Part shown: positions 44,180 through 52,295 of the stretch, in pieces
Numbering within the stretch: the first letter of the stretch is position 1
Layout of the letters: every line of letters starts with the position of its first letter
DNA from: Streptomyces nitrosporeus
GTDB lineage: Bacteria > Actinomycetota > Actinomycetes > Streptomycetales > Streptomycetaceae
Length of the DNA: 64,000 nucleotides
Direction of reading: 5' to 3'
Assembly (NCBI RefSeq): GCF_008704555.1
Contig: NZ_CP023702.1
Coordinates: 5,680,001 to 5,744,000 of the forward strand
Translations under genes and position numbers: made by a program
Notes under the pieces: model-generated
What the model saw: the letters and a program-made list of their open reading frames with translations, nothing else
Database searches by the model: none
What the model was told of the DNA's origin: nothing

Positions 44180-44581
44180 TCAGGCTCCCACGGAGAGCCT
44201 CTGGCGCAGCAGACCGGCCAGGGCGTCGGCGAAGTCCACGGGGTCCACCGGATGCGTCACAGCGGCTTCGGCGCGGCTCCAGGTGGCCAGCCAGGCGTCC
44301 TGGGGCCGCCCGATCAGCAGCAGCACGGGCGGGCAGTCGAAGATCTCGTCCTTGATCTGCCGGCAGACGCCCATACCGCCCACCGGTGCCGTCTCCCCGT
44401 CCAGGACGCACACGTCGATCCCGCCGCGGTCCAGGGCGCTCAGCACCGCCGGCAGCGTGGCGCACTCCAGGAACCTCACCTCCGGCACGTCCGCCGCGGG
44501 CCTGCGCCCGGCAGCCAGCCTCACCTGCTCACGGGTGTTGGCGTCGTCGCTGTAGACCAGGACCGTGGCGGTCGGCTGCAT
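44180..44581 (-). CDS. Stand-alone receiver-like protein, degenerate
   Basis: The product has 133 residues and has the length and layout of one CheY-like receiver, with no output domain: VLVYSDDANTREQ (acidic pair), DVCVLDGETAP (likely phospho-Asp position), PPVLLLIGRPQDAW, and VTHPVDPVDFADAL, where the usual Lys-Pro is His-Pro. The loss of the Lys suggests reduced or altered phosphorylation. ATG 44581 is used. The gene is divergent from ctaE and sits in the respiratory cluster. The partner is unknown. Confidence 0.75.
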   Translation of the reverse strand: MQPTATVLVYSDDANTREQVRLAAGRRPAADVPEVRFLECATLPAVLSALDRGGIDVCVLDGETAPVGGMGVCRQIKDEIFDCPPVLLLIGRPQDAWLATWSRAEAAVTHPVDPVDFADALAGLLRQRLSVGA

Positions 44582-44768
44582 TGTTCCTCCGTGACATCTG
44601 TGTCTTCGGGGCTCTCAGGGCATGAACCGATGGGCGGATCGTACTCCGCCGGACAGCCTGTCAGCACCGGTAATGACAGCGTTTCGCTGGGCTGTTCGGT
44701 GAGGACACACCCCACTGACACACCGAACAGCACCCCCCGGAGTGAGGGCGGGATAAGCGACCGACATA

Positions 44769-45389
44769 ATGTCGGTCGTGGCGACAGCAACGACAGTAGA
44801 AACCGGGCACGCGCACCCGTCGGTCAATCGACCGAACCTCACCAGCGTCGGAACCATCATCTGGTTGAGTTCCGAGCTGATGTTCTTCGCGGCCCTCTTC
44901 GCGATGTACTTCACCCTGCGATCGGTGATGGGACCCGACCACTGGAAGGAGATGGCCCACCATCTGAACTTCCCGTTCTCGGCGACGAACACCACGATCC
45001 TGGTGCTTTCCTCTCTCACCTGCCAGCTCGGCGTTTTCGCCGCGGAGCGGGGCGATGTGAAGAAGCTCCGCGCGTGGTTCATCATCACGTTCGTGATGGG
45101 TGCGATCTTCATCGGAGGCCAGGTCCTGGAGTACACCGAGCTGGTCAAGGAGGCGGGTCTCTCGCTCTCCTCCGACCCCTACGGCTCGGTGTTCTACCTC
45201 ACGACCGGCTTCCACGGTCTGCATGTGACAGGCGGTCTCATCGCCTTCCTGCTCGTCCTGGGCAGGACATACGCAGCCTCGAGGTTCACCCACGAACAGG
45301 CCACCGCCGCCATCGTCGTGTCCTACTACTGGCACTTCGTCGACGTCGTCTGGATCGGTCTGTTCGCCACGATCTACATGATCAAGTAA
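44769..45389 (+). CDS. ctaE: Cytochrome c oxidase subunit III
   Basis: The 206-residue protein has five membrane helices: GTIIWLSSELMFFAALFAMYF first, later TGFHGLHVTGGLIAF (conserved HGLHV) and the C-terminal HFVDVVWIGLFATIYMIK. The family has no redox centre and stabilises subunit I. ATG 44769 is listed, but GTG 44778, five bases after TAATGT, is a possible leaderless start. It is first in the run ctaE-qcrC-qcrA-qcrB, with gaps of 54 bases and then overlaps, so these are one operon. Confidence 0.95.
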   Translation: MSVVATATTVETGHAHPSVNRPNLTSVGTIIWLSSELMFFAALFAMYFTLRSVMGPDHWKEMAHHLNFPFSATNTTILVLSSLTCQLGVFAAERGDVKKLRAWFIITFVMGAIFIGGQVLEYTELVKEAGLSLSSDPYGSVFYLTTGFHGLHVTGGLIAFLLVLGRTYAASRFTHEQATAAIVVSYYWHFVDVVWIGLFATIYMIK

Positions 45390-45443
45390 CCGGGCTCGCA
45401 CCCACCACCATCGACGCAGAAGATCCTGACACCGGGGTAATCC

Positions 45444-46253
45444 GTGAAAAAGCTCTCCGCACGACGACGCCATCCGCTGGCGGCGGTCGTCGTACTACTC
45501 CTCGCGCTGGCGGCTACCGGGGGGCTGTACGCCGCGTTCGCGCCTGCGGGTAAGGCGCAGGCCGACGACACCGCCCAGTCCCTCGCCATCGAAGAGGGCA
45601 AGAAGCTCTACTCCGTGGGCTGTGCCAGCTGCCACGGATCCGGCGGTCAGGGCACCACCGACGGGCCGCAGCTCGTTGGCGTCGGCTCCGCCGCCGTCGA
45701 CTTCCAGGTCGGTACCGGACGTATGCCGGCCCAGCAGCCGGGCGCCCAGGTACCGAAGAAGAAGGTCATCTACACCCAGGCCCAGATCGACCAGCTCGCG
45801 GCCTACGTCGCGTCGCTGGGCGCCGGCCCGATCACGCCCACCAAGAGCCAGGTCGACCCCTCGGGCGCCGACGTGGCCAAGGGGGGCGAGCTGTTCCGCA
45901 CCAACTGCGCCCAGTGCCACAACTTCACCGGCAAGGGCGGTGCGCTCACCGACGGCAAGTACGCCCCGGCGCTCGACGGCGTGAGCCCGAAGCACATCTA
46001 CGAGGCCATGCAGACCGGCCCGCAGGCCATGCCCGTCTTCCCGGACAGCACCCTGCCGGAGCAGCAGAAGAAAGACATCATCGCGTACATCAAGACCGTG
46101 AACGGTGACGAAACCGCGAGCCCCGGCGGGCTCTCGCTCGGTGGCCTCGGTCCCGTCAGCGAGGGTCTCTTCGGCTGGATCTTCGGACTGGGCGGTCTGA
46201 TCGCCATCGCCGTCTGGGTCGCGGCCCACACCGCTAAGGCCAAGAAGTCATGA
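45444..46253 (+). CDS. qcrC: Diheme cytochrome c subunit of the bc1-aa3 supercomplex
   Basis: The product has 269 residues: an N-terminal membrane anchor (about 12-32), two cytochrome c domains each with one CXXCH site (CASCH and CAQCH), and a C-terminal membrane helix (about 232-255). It links QcrA's Rieske centre with the CuA site of CtaC, which replaces a soluble cytochrome c in actinobacteria. GTG 45444. The stop overlaps the qcrA ATG. Confidence 0.95.
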   Translation: MKKLSARRRHPLAAVVVLLLALAATGGLYAAFAPAGKAQADDTAQSLAIEEGKKLYSVGCASCHGSGGQGTTDGPQLVGVGSAAVDFQVGTGRMPAQQPGAQVPKKKVIYTQAQIDQLAAYVASLGAGPITPTKSQVDPSGADVAKGGELFRTNCAQCHNFTGKGGALTDGKYAPALDGVSPKHIYEAMQTGPQAMPVFPDSTLPEQQKKDIIAYIKTVNGDETASPGGLSLGGLGPVSEGLFGWIFGLGGLIAIAVWVAAHTAKAKKS

Positions 46254-47302
46254 GTAGCCAAGAGATTTCAGAAGAGGGCCTGCCCGCAGAGCAGGACACC
46301 GCGCACGGCGCGGTCACGGTCGCGGACGACCCGTTCGCCGACCCCGGGCTGCCGGCCCACAAGCCGCGCATCCAGGACATCGACGAGCGGGCCGCCAAGC
46401 GGTCCGAGCGCACGGTCGCCCTGATGTTCACGCTGTCCATGCTGGCGACGGTGGGCTTCATCGCCTCGTACGTCATCTTCCCCGTGGACAAGATCGTCTA
46501 CATCTGGCCGTTCGGCCATGTGAGCGCGCTCAACTTCTCCCTGGGCCTGACCCTGGGGCTGGCGCTCTTCCTCATCGGCGCGGGGGCCGTCCACTGGGCG
46601 CGCACCCTGATGTCCGACGTGGAGGTCGCGGACGACCGGCACGCCATCGAGGCGACGCCCGAGGTCAAGGCCAAGGTCATGGCCGACTTCGCGGCGGGTG
46701 CCAAGGAGTCCGCGATCGGGCGGCGCAAGCTGATCCGGAACACCATGTTCGGCGCACTGGCCCTGGTGCCGCTGTCCGGTGTGGTGCTGCTGCGCGACCT
46801 CGGTCCGCTGCCGGAGAAGAAGCTCCGCAAGACGCTGTGGGCCGAGGGCAAGCAGCTCGTCAACATGAACACGATGGAGCCGCTGCGTCCCGAGGACGTC
46901 GTCGTCGGTTCGCTGACCTTCGCCATGCCCGAGGGCCTGGAGGAGGACGCGCACGACTTCCAGACGCAGATCGCGAAGGCCGCCCTGATGATCGTCCGCA
47001 TCGAGCCGGACGACATCAAGGACAAGCAGTCGCGTGAGTGGGCCCACGAGGGCATCATCGCGTTCTCCAAGATCTGCACCCACGTCGGCTGCCCCATCAG
47101 CCTCTACGAGCAGCAGACGCACCACGTCCTCTGCCCGTGCCACCAGTCCACCTTCGACCTCTCCGACGGCGCCCGCGTCATCTTCGGCCCTGCCGGTCAC
47201 CCCCTTCCGCAGCTGCGGATCGGCGTGAACAGCGAGGGCAACCTCGAGGCGCTCGGCGACTTCGCAGAGCCCGTCGGTCCTGCCTTCTGGGAGCGCGGAT
47301 GA
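46250..47302 (+). CDS. qcrA: Rieske iron-sulfur subunit of the bc1 complex
   Basis: The product has 350 residues. Three membrane helices (about 62-80, 90-115 and 160-180) precede the Rieske domain, whose 2Fe-2S ligands are in CTHVGCPI and CPCHQSTFDL. The extended membrane part is the actinobacterial form, unlike the single helix of mitochondrial Rieske proteins. The start overlaps qcrC and the stop overlaps qcrB (ATGA in both cases). Confidence 0.96.
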   Translation: MSSQEISEEGLPAEQDTAHGAVTVADDPFADPGLPAHKPRIQDIDERAAKRSERTVALMFTLSMLATVGFIASYVIFPVDKIVYIWPFGHVSALNFSLGLTLGLALFLIGAGAVHWARTLMSDVEVADDRHAIEATPEVKAKVMADFAAGAKESAIGRRKLIRNTMFGALALVPLSGVVLLRDLGPLPEKKLRKTLWAEGKQLVNMNTMEPLRPEDVVVGSLTFAMPEGLEEDAHDFQTQIAKAALMIVRIEPDDIKDKQSREWAHEGIIAFSKICTHVGCPISLYEQQTHHVLCPCHQSTFDLSDGARVIFGPAGHPLPQLRIGVNSEGNLEALGDFAEPVGPAFWERG

Positions 47303-48936
47303 GTACTGCGACAGACACTGCGGAAAACACCCAGCGCAAGGCGCCCGCCGGTGAGCGGGTCGCCGACTGGGCGGACGGCCGGCTGGGCATCTACGGCCTG
47401 GCCAAGGCCAACATGCGCAAGATCTTCCCGGACCACTGGTCCTTCATGCTGGGCGAGATCTGCCTCTACAGCTTCATCATCATCATCCTCACGGGTGTGT
47501 ACCTGACGCTGTTCTTCAACCCGAGCATGAACGAGGTCGTGTACCACGGCTCGTACGAGCCGATGCAGGGCATCCGGATGTCCGCGGCCTACGCGTCGAC
47601 GCTGGACATCAGCTTCGACGTCCGCGGTGGTCTGCTGGTCCGCCAGATCCACCACTGGGCCGCGATCGTCTTCCTGGCCGGCATGTTCGTGCACATGTTC
47701 CGGGTGTTCTTCACCGGCGCGTACCGCAAGCCGCGTGAGATCAACTGGCTGTTCGGCTTCCTGCTGTTCGTCCTCGGCATGTTCACCGGGTTCACCGGCT
47801 ACTCGCTCCCGGACGACCTGCTCTCCGGCACGGGTGTGCGCTTCACGCAGGGCGCCATCCTGTCGATGCCGATCGTGGGTACGTACATCTCGATGTTCCT
47901 GTTCGGCGGGGAGTTCCCGGGGACGGACATCATCTCGAGGTTCTACTCGATCCACATCCTGCTGCTGCCGGGCATCATGCTCGGGCTCGTGGTCGGCCAC
48001 CTCATCCTGGTGTTCTTCCACAAGCACACGCAGTTCGCGGGTCCCGGCAAGACGAACAAGAACGTCGTCGGCATGCCGCTGCTGCCGGTCTACATGGCCA
48101 AGGCCGGGGGCTTCTTCTTCCTGGTCTTCGGCTTCATCGCGATCCTCTCCGCGATCGCCACGATCAACCCGATCTGGGCGCTCGGCCCCTACCGTCCCGA
48201 CCAGGTGTCCACGGGCGCCCAGCCGGACTGGTACATGGGCTTCGCGGAAGGCTTCGTCCGTGTGATGCCGGGCTGGGAGATCAACCTCTGGGGCCACACA
48301 CTGGTCCTGGGTGTGCTGATCCCGCTGGTCCTGTTCGGTGCGGTACTCGGGGCACTCGCCCTCTATCCGTTCATCGAGTCCTGGATCACCGGGGACAAGC
48401 GCGAGCACCACATCCTGGACAAGCCGCGCAACGCCCCGACGCGTACCGCGCTCGGTGTCGCCTGGGTGACGATCTACTTCGTCATGCTGATCGGCGGCGG
48501 CAACGACATCTGGGCGACCCACTTCCACCTGTCGCTCAACGCGATCAGCTGGTTCGTGCGCATCGCCTTCTTCGTCGGCCCGGTCCTGGCGTTCATCGTC
48601 ACCCGGCGGATCTGCCTCGGCCTCCAGCGCCGGGACAAGGAGAAGGTGCTGCACGGGCGGGAGTCCGGCATCATCAAGCGGCTGCCGCACGGTGAGTTCG
48701 TGGAGATCCACGAGCCGCTCAGCCAGGAGCAGCTGCACACGCTCACGGCGCACGAGCAGTACAAGCCGCTCGAGATCGGCCCGACGGTCGACAAGAACGG
48801 CGTCGAGCGCAAGCCGTCGGCGCTGCAGAAGCTGCGGGCCAGGCTCAGCCGGAGCTACTACGGCGAGGGCAACCAGATCGCCAAGCCCACGGCAGAGGAG
48901 TACAAGGAGATCACCAGCGGCCACGGCCACCACTGA
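47299..48936 (+). CDS. qcrB: Cytochrome b subunit of the bc1 complex
   Basis: The product has 545 residues. The N-terminal part (about 30-250) contains the haem b ligand histidines in VRQIHHWAAIVF and HMFRVFF and later SIHILLLPG and VVGHLILVFFHKH. The quinol-site region has NPIWALGPYRPDQV, and the membrane bundle is longer than in the mitochondrial protein. A basic C-terminal tail of about 100 residues is typical of actinobacteria. It oxidises menaquinol and feeds QcrA. Mycobacterial QcrB is the target of Q203-type drugs. Last gene of the ctaE-qcrCAB operon. Confidence 0.96.
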   Translation: MSTATDTAENTQRKAPAGERVADWADGRLGIYGLAKANMRKIFPDHWSFMLGEICLYSFIIIILTGVYLTLFFNPSMNEVVYHGSYEPMQGIRMSAAYASTLDISFDVRGGLLVRQIHHWAAIVFLAGMFVHMFRVFFTGAYRKPREINWLFGFLLFVLGMFTGFTGYSLPDDLLSGTGVRFTQGAILSMPIVGTYISMFLFGGEFPGTDIISRFYSIHILLLPGIMLGLVVGHLILVFFHKHTQFAGPGKTNKNVVGMPLLPVYMAKAGGFFFLVFGFIAILSAIATINPIWALGPYRPDQVSTGAQPDWYMGFAEGFVRVMPGWEINLWGHTLVLGVLIPLVLFGAVLGALALYPFIESWITGDKREHHILDKPRNAPTRTALGVAWVTIYFVMLIGGGNDIWATHFHLSLNAISWFVRIAFFVGPVLAFIVTRRICLGLQRRDKEKVLHGRESGIIKRLPHGEFVEIHEPLSQEQLHTLTAHEQYKPLEIGPTVDKNGVERKPSALQKLRARLSRSYYGEGNQIAKPTAEEYKEITSGHGHH

Positions 48937-48961
48937 TCCCGTCAGCTGACCGCCACAGCGG

Positions 48962-48990
48962 GAGCCCCGTCCATTCGCCGGACGGGGCTC
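48962..48990 (+). terminator. Terminator after qcrB
   Basis: The arms 48962-48972 and 48980-48990 pair perfectly over 11 bases with a 7-base loop. Flanking CAGCG and CGCTG can lengthen the stem. It is 26 bases after the stop. Confidence 0.75.
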
Positions 48991-49011
48991 TTCGCTGTCC
49001 CGGGCGCTGGA

Positions 49012-49017
49012 TAGGGT
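49012..49017 (+). promoter_or_regulatory. Candidate -10 box for trpD
   Basis: TAGGGT lies 44 bases before the trpD ATG. It fits the Streptomyces -10 pattern. The -35 region is not clear. Confidence 0.35.
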
Positions 49018-49061
49018 GGGGGGCGGAACATCTTTGTCGGCTATGGACCCTGGAGCGGACC

Positions 49062-50126
49062 ATGAACGTTGTGACCCGGGACGGCGGCGACAGCGTGGCG
49101 GCCCGGTCCTGGCCCGGCGTGCTGACCCCCCTCCTGCGCGGTGAGGACCTGACGGCCGAGGACACGGCGTGGGCCATGGACCGGATCATGAGCGGTGAGG
49201 CCACCGACGTGCAGATCGCCGGATTCGCCGTCGCGCTGCGGGCCAAGGGCGAGACGGTCGGCGAGGTCACCGGTCTGGTCCGCGCGATGTACGGCCACGC
49301 GCACACCATCCACGTGCCGGGCCGCACCGTCGACATCGTCGGTACCGGCGGGGACATGGCCAAGACCGTCAACATCTCCACCATGTCGGCGATCGTCGTC
49401 GCGGGGGCCGGGGCCAAGGTCGTCAAGCACGGCAACCGCGCCGCGTCCTCGGCGAGCGGGGCCTCCGACGTCCTGGAGAAGCTCGGCGTCAACCTCGACC
49501 TCACGCCGCAGCGCGTCGTCGAGGTCGCCGAGGAGGCGGGCATCACCTTCTGCTTCGCCGTCAAGTTCCACCCGGCCCTGCGGTATGCCGCCCGGGCCCG
49601 CAAGGAACTCGGCACGCAGACCACCTTCAACATCCTCGGCCCGCTCACCAACCCGGCCCAGGTGCGTTCCCAGGCGATCGGTGTCGCCGACCCCAGGATG
49701 GCGCCCATCGTGGCCGGGGTGCTCGCCGAACGCGGGAACTCGGCGCTGGTGTTCCGGGGGGACGACGGGCTGGACGAGCTGACCACCACGGCCACCTCCC
49801 GGGTCTGGACGGTCCGGGACGGCGAGGTGCGCGAGGAGGCGTTCGACCCGCGCGACGTCGGCCTGGAACTGGTGCCCGTCGAGGCGTTGCGGGGGGCCGA
49901 CGCCTCCTACAACGCGGATGTGGCCCGCCGGCTGCTGGACGGCGAGCGGGGACCGGTCCGTGACGCGGTGCTCCTCAACTCGGCGGCCGCGCTGGTCGCG
50001 CTGGAGGGCGGGGACGGCACGCTGAACGAGCGCATCGCGGCTCAGATCGCACGGGCCGCCGAATCGATCGACTCCGGTGCCGCCAAGCGCGCGCTGGAGC
50101 GCTGGGCGGCGGCCAGCAACGCCTGA
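49062..50126 (+). CDS. trpD: Anthranilate phosphoribosyltransferase
   Basis: The 354-residue enzyme joins anthranilate to phosphoribosyl pyrophosphate in tryptophan synthesis. The PRPP motif DIVGTGGDMAKTVNIS is present, with KHGNRAASSASGASDVLE and FCFAVKFHPALRYA marking the anthranilate side. There are no other trp genes nearby, as usual for this locus in Streptomyces. It is transcribed alone between two hairpin terminators. Confidence 0.95.
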   Translation: MNVVTRDGGDSVAARSWPGVLTPLLRGEDLTAEDTAWAMDRIMSGEATDVQIAGFAVALRAKGETVGEVTGLVRAMYGHAHTIHVPGRTVDIVGTGGDMAKTVNISTMSAIVVAGAGAKVVKHGNRAASSASGASDVLEKLGVNLDLTPQRVVEVAEEAGITFCFAVKFHPALRYAARARKELGTQTTFNILGPLTNPAQVRSQAIGVADPRMAPIVAGVLAERGNSALVFRGDDGLDELTTTATSRVWTVRDGEVREEAFDPRDVGLELVPVEALRGADASYNADVARRLLDGERGPVRDAVLLNSAAALVALEGGDGTLNERIAAQIARAAESIDSGAAKRALERWAAASNA

Positions 50127-50144
50127 GCCGAACCGGTGCGTACG

Positions 50145-50175
50145 AGGGCGCGGTCCGCATGCCGGACCGCGCCCT
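50145..50175 (+). terminator. Terminator after trpD
   Basis: The arms 50145-50157 and 50163-50175 form a perfect 13-bp stem with loop CATGC, followed by TT. It lies 18 bases after the stop. Confidence 0.8.
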
Positions 50176-50209
50176 TGCGTATGCGCGGACGTGTGGCAAG
50201 ATGCTCCCA

Positions 50210-50329
50210 GGTCATGAGTGACAGCGACTACGGCCCCGGCCCGCTGTCCGGCAACCCTCCGTCCGTGGCGGGGTGCCCCGGGTGAAGACCGGGCCGCAGG
50301 CAGCGAGGTCTGCGGCAAGCGCGGGCCCC
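50210..50329 (+). ncRNA. SAM-IV riboswitch
   Basis: The leader matches the actinobacterial SAM-IV consensus in order: GGTCATGAGTG, a stem CAGCG...CGCTG, the block CCGGCAACCCTCC, GGCGGGGTGCCCCGGGTGAAGACC closing the P1 region, and a downstream hairpin with GGCAAGCGCGGG for the pseudoknot. SAM-IV binds S-adenosylmethionine. In mycobacteria it precedes methionine genes. Here it precedes a class V aminotransferase gene and ends about 175 bases before its ATG. The stretch after it (50330-50385) carries GC inverted repeats that may be the expression platform. Confidence 0.85.
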
Positions 50330-50385
50330 TCGGCGTCGTCTGACGACTGCCAGCCCCCGGGGTCCTGGTCCCTAGGGAGCCTTTT

Positions 50386-50406
50386 GTGAGCAAGCGAATG
50401 CGATAG
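50386..50406 (+). CDS. Possible six-residue leader peptide between riboswitch and gene
   Basis: GTG at 50386 begins a reading frame of six codons (VSKRMR) ending in TAG, with GGGAG six bases upstream. It lies between the SAM-IV element and the aminotransferase gene. It could couple translation to the riboswitch or act as an attenuation peptide. Such a short frame can also arise by chance. Confidence 0.35.
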   Translation: MSKRMR

Positions 50407-50503
50407 GGCGTCCCGCCCTTTCCCGCACCTTCTTCCCCCTTGTCCCGCGCTGTCGCCTGCCCGCCGGCGCGTGGATTTCGCCTGTCTCTTCCAGGAGTTC
50501 GCC

Positions 50504-51880
50504 ATGTCTGCACCCACCGCTGCCGCCGACCAGTCGCTTTGTGCCCCTCTGCCGGTTCTGGGATCCGATGTCACGGTTCCGCTGGTCACCGGAGGAGATG
50601 TCACCTATGCCGCCCTCGACTACGCGGCCAGCGCCCCGGCGCTGAAGCGGGTGTGGGACGACGTGGCGGCGTACGCCCCCTACTACGGCAGCGTGCACCG
50701 CGGCGCCGGGTACCTCTCGCAGCTCTCCACCGACCTGTTCGAGAACAGCAGGGCGACCGTCGCGGAGTTCCTCGGATGCCGGGCCGACGACCAGGTCGTC
50801 TTCACCCGCTCCACGACGGACTCGCTCAACCTGCTGGCCGCCGTACTGCCCGCCGGCTGCCAGGTGTTCGTCTTCGAGACGGAGCACCACGCCTCGCTGC
50901 TGCCGTGGCGCGACGCGCGGGTCACCTGCCTCGACGCCCCGCGCACCCCGGAGCAGGCCGTGGCCACGCTGGAGCGGGCACTGGCCGGCCGGGAGCCCCA
51001 CGGCCCCGCGCTGGTCTGTGTGACCGGCGCGTCCAACGTCACCGGTGAACTGTGGCCGGTACGGGAACTCGCCGCCGCCGCCCACGCGCACGGGGCGCGG
51101 ATCGTCCTGGACGCGGCGCAGCTGGCGCCGCACCACCCGGTGGACATCGCGGAACTGGACGTCGACTGGGTCGCGTTCTCCGGCCACAAGCTGTACGCGC
51201 CCTTCGGTTCGGGCGTGCTCGCGGGCCGGGCCGACTGGCTGCGCGAGGCGGAGCCCTACCTCGCGGGCGGCGGTGCCTCCCGGCAGGTCACCCGGCGCGC
51301 CGACGGCGGGGTCGACGTCCAGTGGCACACCACCGCGGCCCGCCACGAGGCCGGTTCGCCCAACGTCATCGGCGTCTACTCCATCGCCTCCGCCTGCCGT
51401 GCGCTGACCGAGGCGGGCTTCGCGGACCTGGTCGCCCGGGAGCAGGCACTGGTGGCCCGGGTCCGTGCCGGGCTGGCGGAGGTCCCCGAGGTGAAGGTGC
51501 TCTCGCTGTTCGGCGACGACGCCCCGCGGGTCGGCGTCATCTCGTTCGTGGTCGAGGGCTGGAACAGCTCCCACTTCGCCGCGGCGCTCTCGGCCGAGTA
51601 CGGCATCGGGGTGCGCGACGGGCTGTTCTGCGCCCACCCGCTCGTCCGCACCCTGCTGGGCAGCGAGCCCCAGGAGCCGGGGGAGTGCGGGGCGCCGGAG
51701 GCCGCGCCGGGGGAGAGGTCGCTCAACGCGGTCCGGGTCAGCTTCGGCGCCGGCACGCCCGACGAGCACATCGAGCGCTTCCTCGGCGCCGTACGCGAAC
51801 TGGTGACCTCCGGGGCGCGCTGGAACTACCGCACGGAGGACGGCCGCTGCGTCCCCGACCGGGGCGCGGCGCAGGTCTGA
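50504..51880 (+). CDS. Class V aminotransferase / cysteine desulfurase-like PLP enzyme under SAM-IV control
   Basis: The product has 458 residues. The fold-type I core shows FTRSTTDSLNLL, ETEHHASLLPW, VLDAAQLAPHHPVDI and the PLP lysine in AFSGHKLYAPFG (Lys229). A Cys in RDGLFCAHPLV sits in the mobile-loop region where desulfurases keep their nucleophile, so sulfur release from cysteine or a related thiol is plausible. The long Pro/Gly-rich loop before the C-terminus is unusual. ATG 50504 has CAGGAG six bases upstream. The SAM-IV riboswitch implies a role in sulfur or methionine metabolism. Exact substrate is unknown. Confidence 0.88.
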   Translation: MSAPTAAADQSLCAPLPVLGSDVTVPLVTGGDVTYAALDYAASAPALKRVWDDVAAYAPYYGSVHRGAGYLSQLSTDLFENSRATVAEFLGCRADDQVVFTRSTTDSLNLLAAVLPAGCQVFVFETEHHASLLPWRDARVTCLDAPRTPEQAVATLERALAGREPHGPALVCVTGASNVTGELWPVRELAAAAHAHGARIVLDAAQLAPHHPVDIAELDVDWVAFSGHKLYAPFGSGVLAGRADWLREAEPYLAGGGASRQVTRRADGGVDVQWHTTAARHEAGSPNVIGVYSIASACRALTEAGFADLVAREQALVARVRAGLAEVPEVKVLSLFGDDAPRVGVISFVVEGWNSSHFAAALSAEYGIGVRDGLFCAHPLVRTLLGSEPQEPGECGAPEAAPGERSLNAVRVSFGAGTPDEHIERFLGAVRELVTSGARWNYRTEDGRCVPDRGAAQV

Positions 51881-51955
51881 GCCGCCTTCGCCCGCCGGTC
51901 CGGTCCGGACGCGGCGGGCGGTTTCGGCGGGTCCCGGAGCCCCGGGTGGAAGGGG

Positions 51956-52007
51956 CGCCGGACGGAAGGGGCCCCGGGCTCGCAGGGGCCGGGCCCCCTT
52001 TCCGGCG
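51956..52007. terminator. Imperfect hairpin between convergent genes
   Basis: CGCCGG at 51956-51961 pairs with CCGGCG at 52002-52007, and AAGGGG...CCCCTT pairs inside. It lies between the aminotransferase and the AsnC-domain gene and could end both transcripts. Confidence 0.45.
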
Positions 52008-52013
52008 GGGGCC

Positions 52014-52295
52014 TCAGGCGTCGAGGCCGATGGCGAAGGCCGCCTCGAGGTCGTGCTGCGAGTACGTACGGAAGGCGACGTGCGTGTCGGTCGCCTCGAC
52101 CCCCTCGATCTTGCTGATCCGGCCGGGGATGACGTCGGCCAGGTCGTCGTGCCGGGGCACCCGGACCATGGCGATCAGGTCGTACGTGCCGGTGACCGAG
52201 AAGACCTCGCTGACGCTGTCCAGCGCGGCGATGGCCTCGGCGATCTCGGGAATCCGGTTCACGCTGGTTTTGATGAGCACGATCGCGGTGATCAC
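52014..52295 (-). CDS. Stand-alone Lrp/AsnC ligand-binding domain protein
   Basis: The 93-residue protein is a RAM (AsnC_trans_reg) domain without the usual HTH: MITAIVLIKTSVNRIPEIAEAI, VSEVFSVTGTYDLIAMVRV, then TDTHVAFRTYSQHDLE. Such small proteins bind amino acids and may form oligomers or mixed assemblies with full-length Lrp-type regulators. The GTG start overlaps the rhomboid stop by GTGA, so the two are cotranslated. Confidence 0.9.
   Translation of the reverse strand: MITAIVLIKTSVNRIPEIAEAIAALDSVSEVFSVTGTYDLIAMVRVPRHDDLADVIPGRISKIEGVEATDTHVAFRTYSQHDLEAAFAIGLDA

Noticed and set aside
50212..50604. Minus-strand frame across the SAM-IV leader
   Set aside because: It is antisense to a conserved RNA and to the start of a supported gene, with no coding features.
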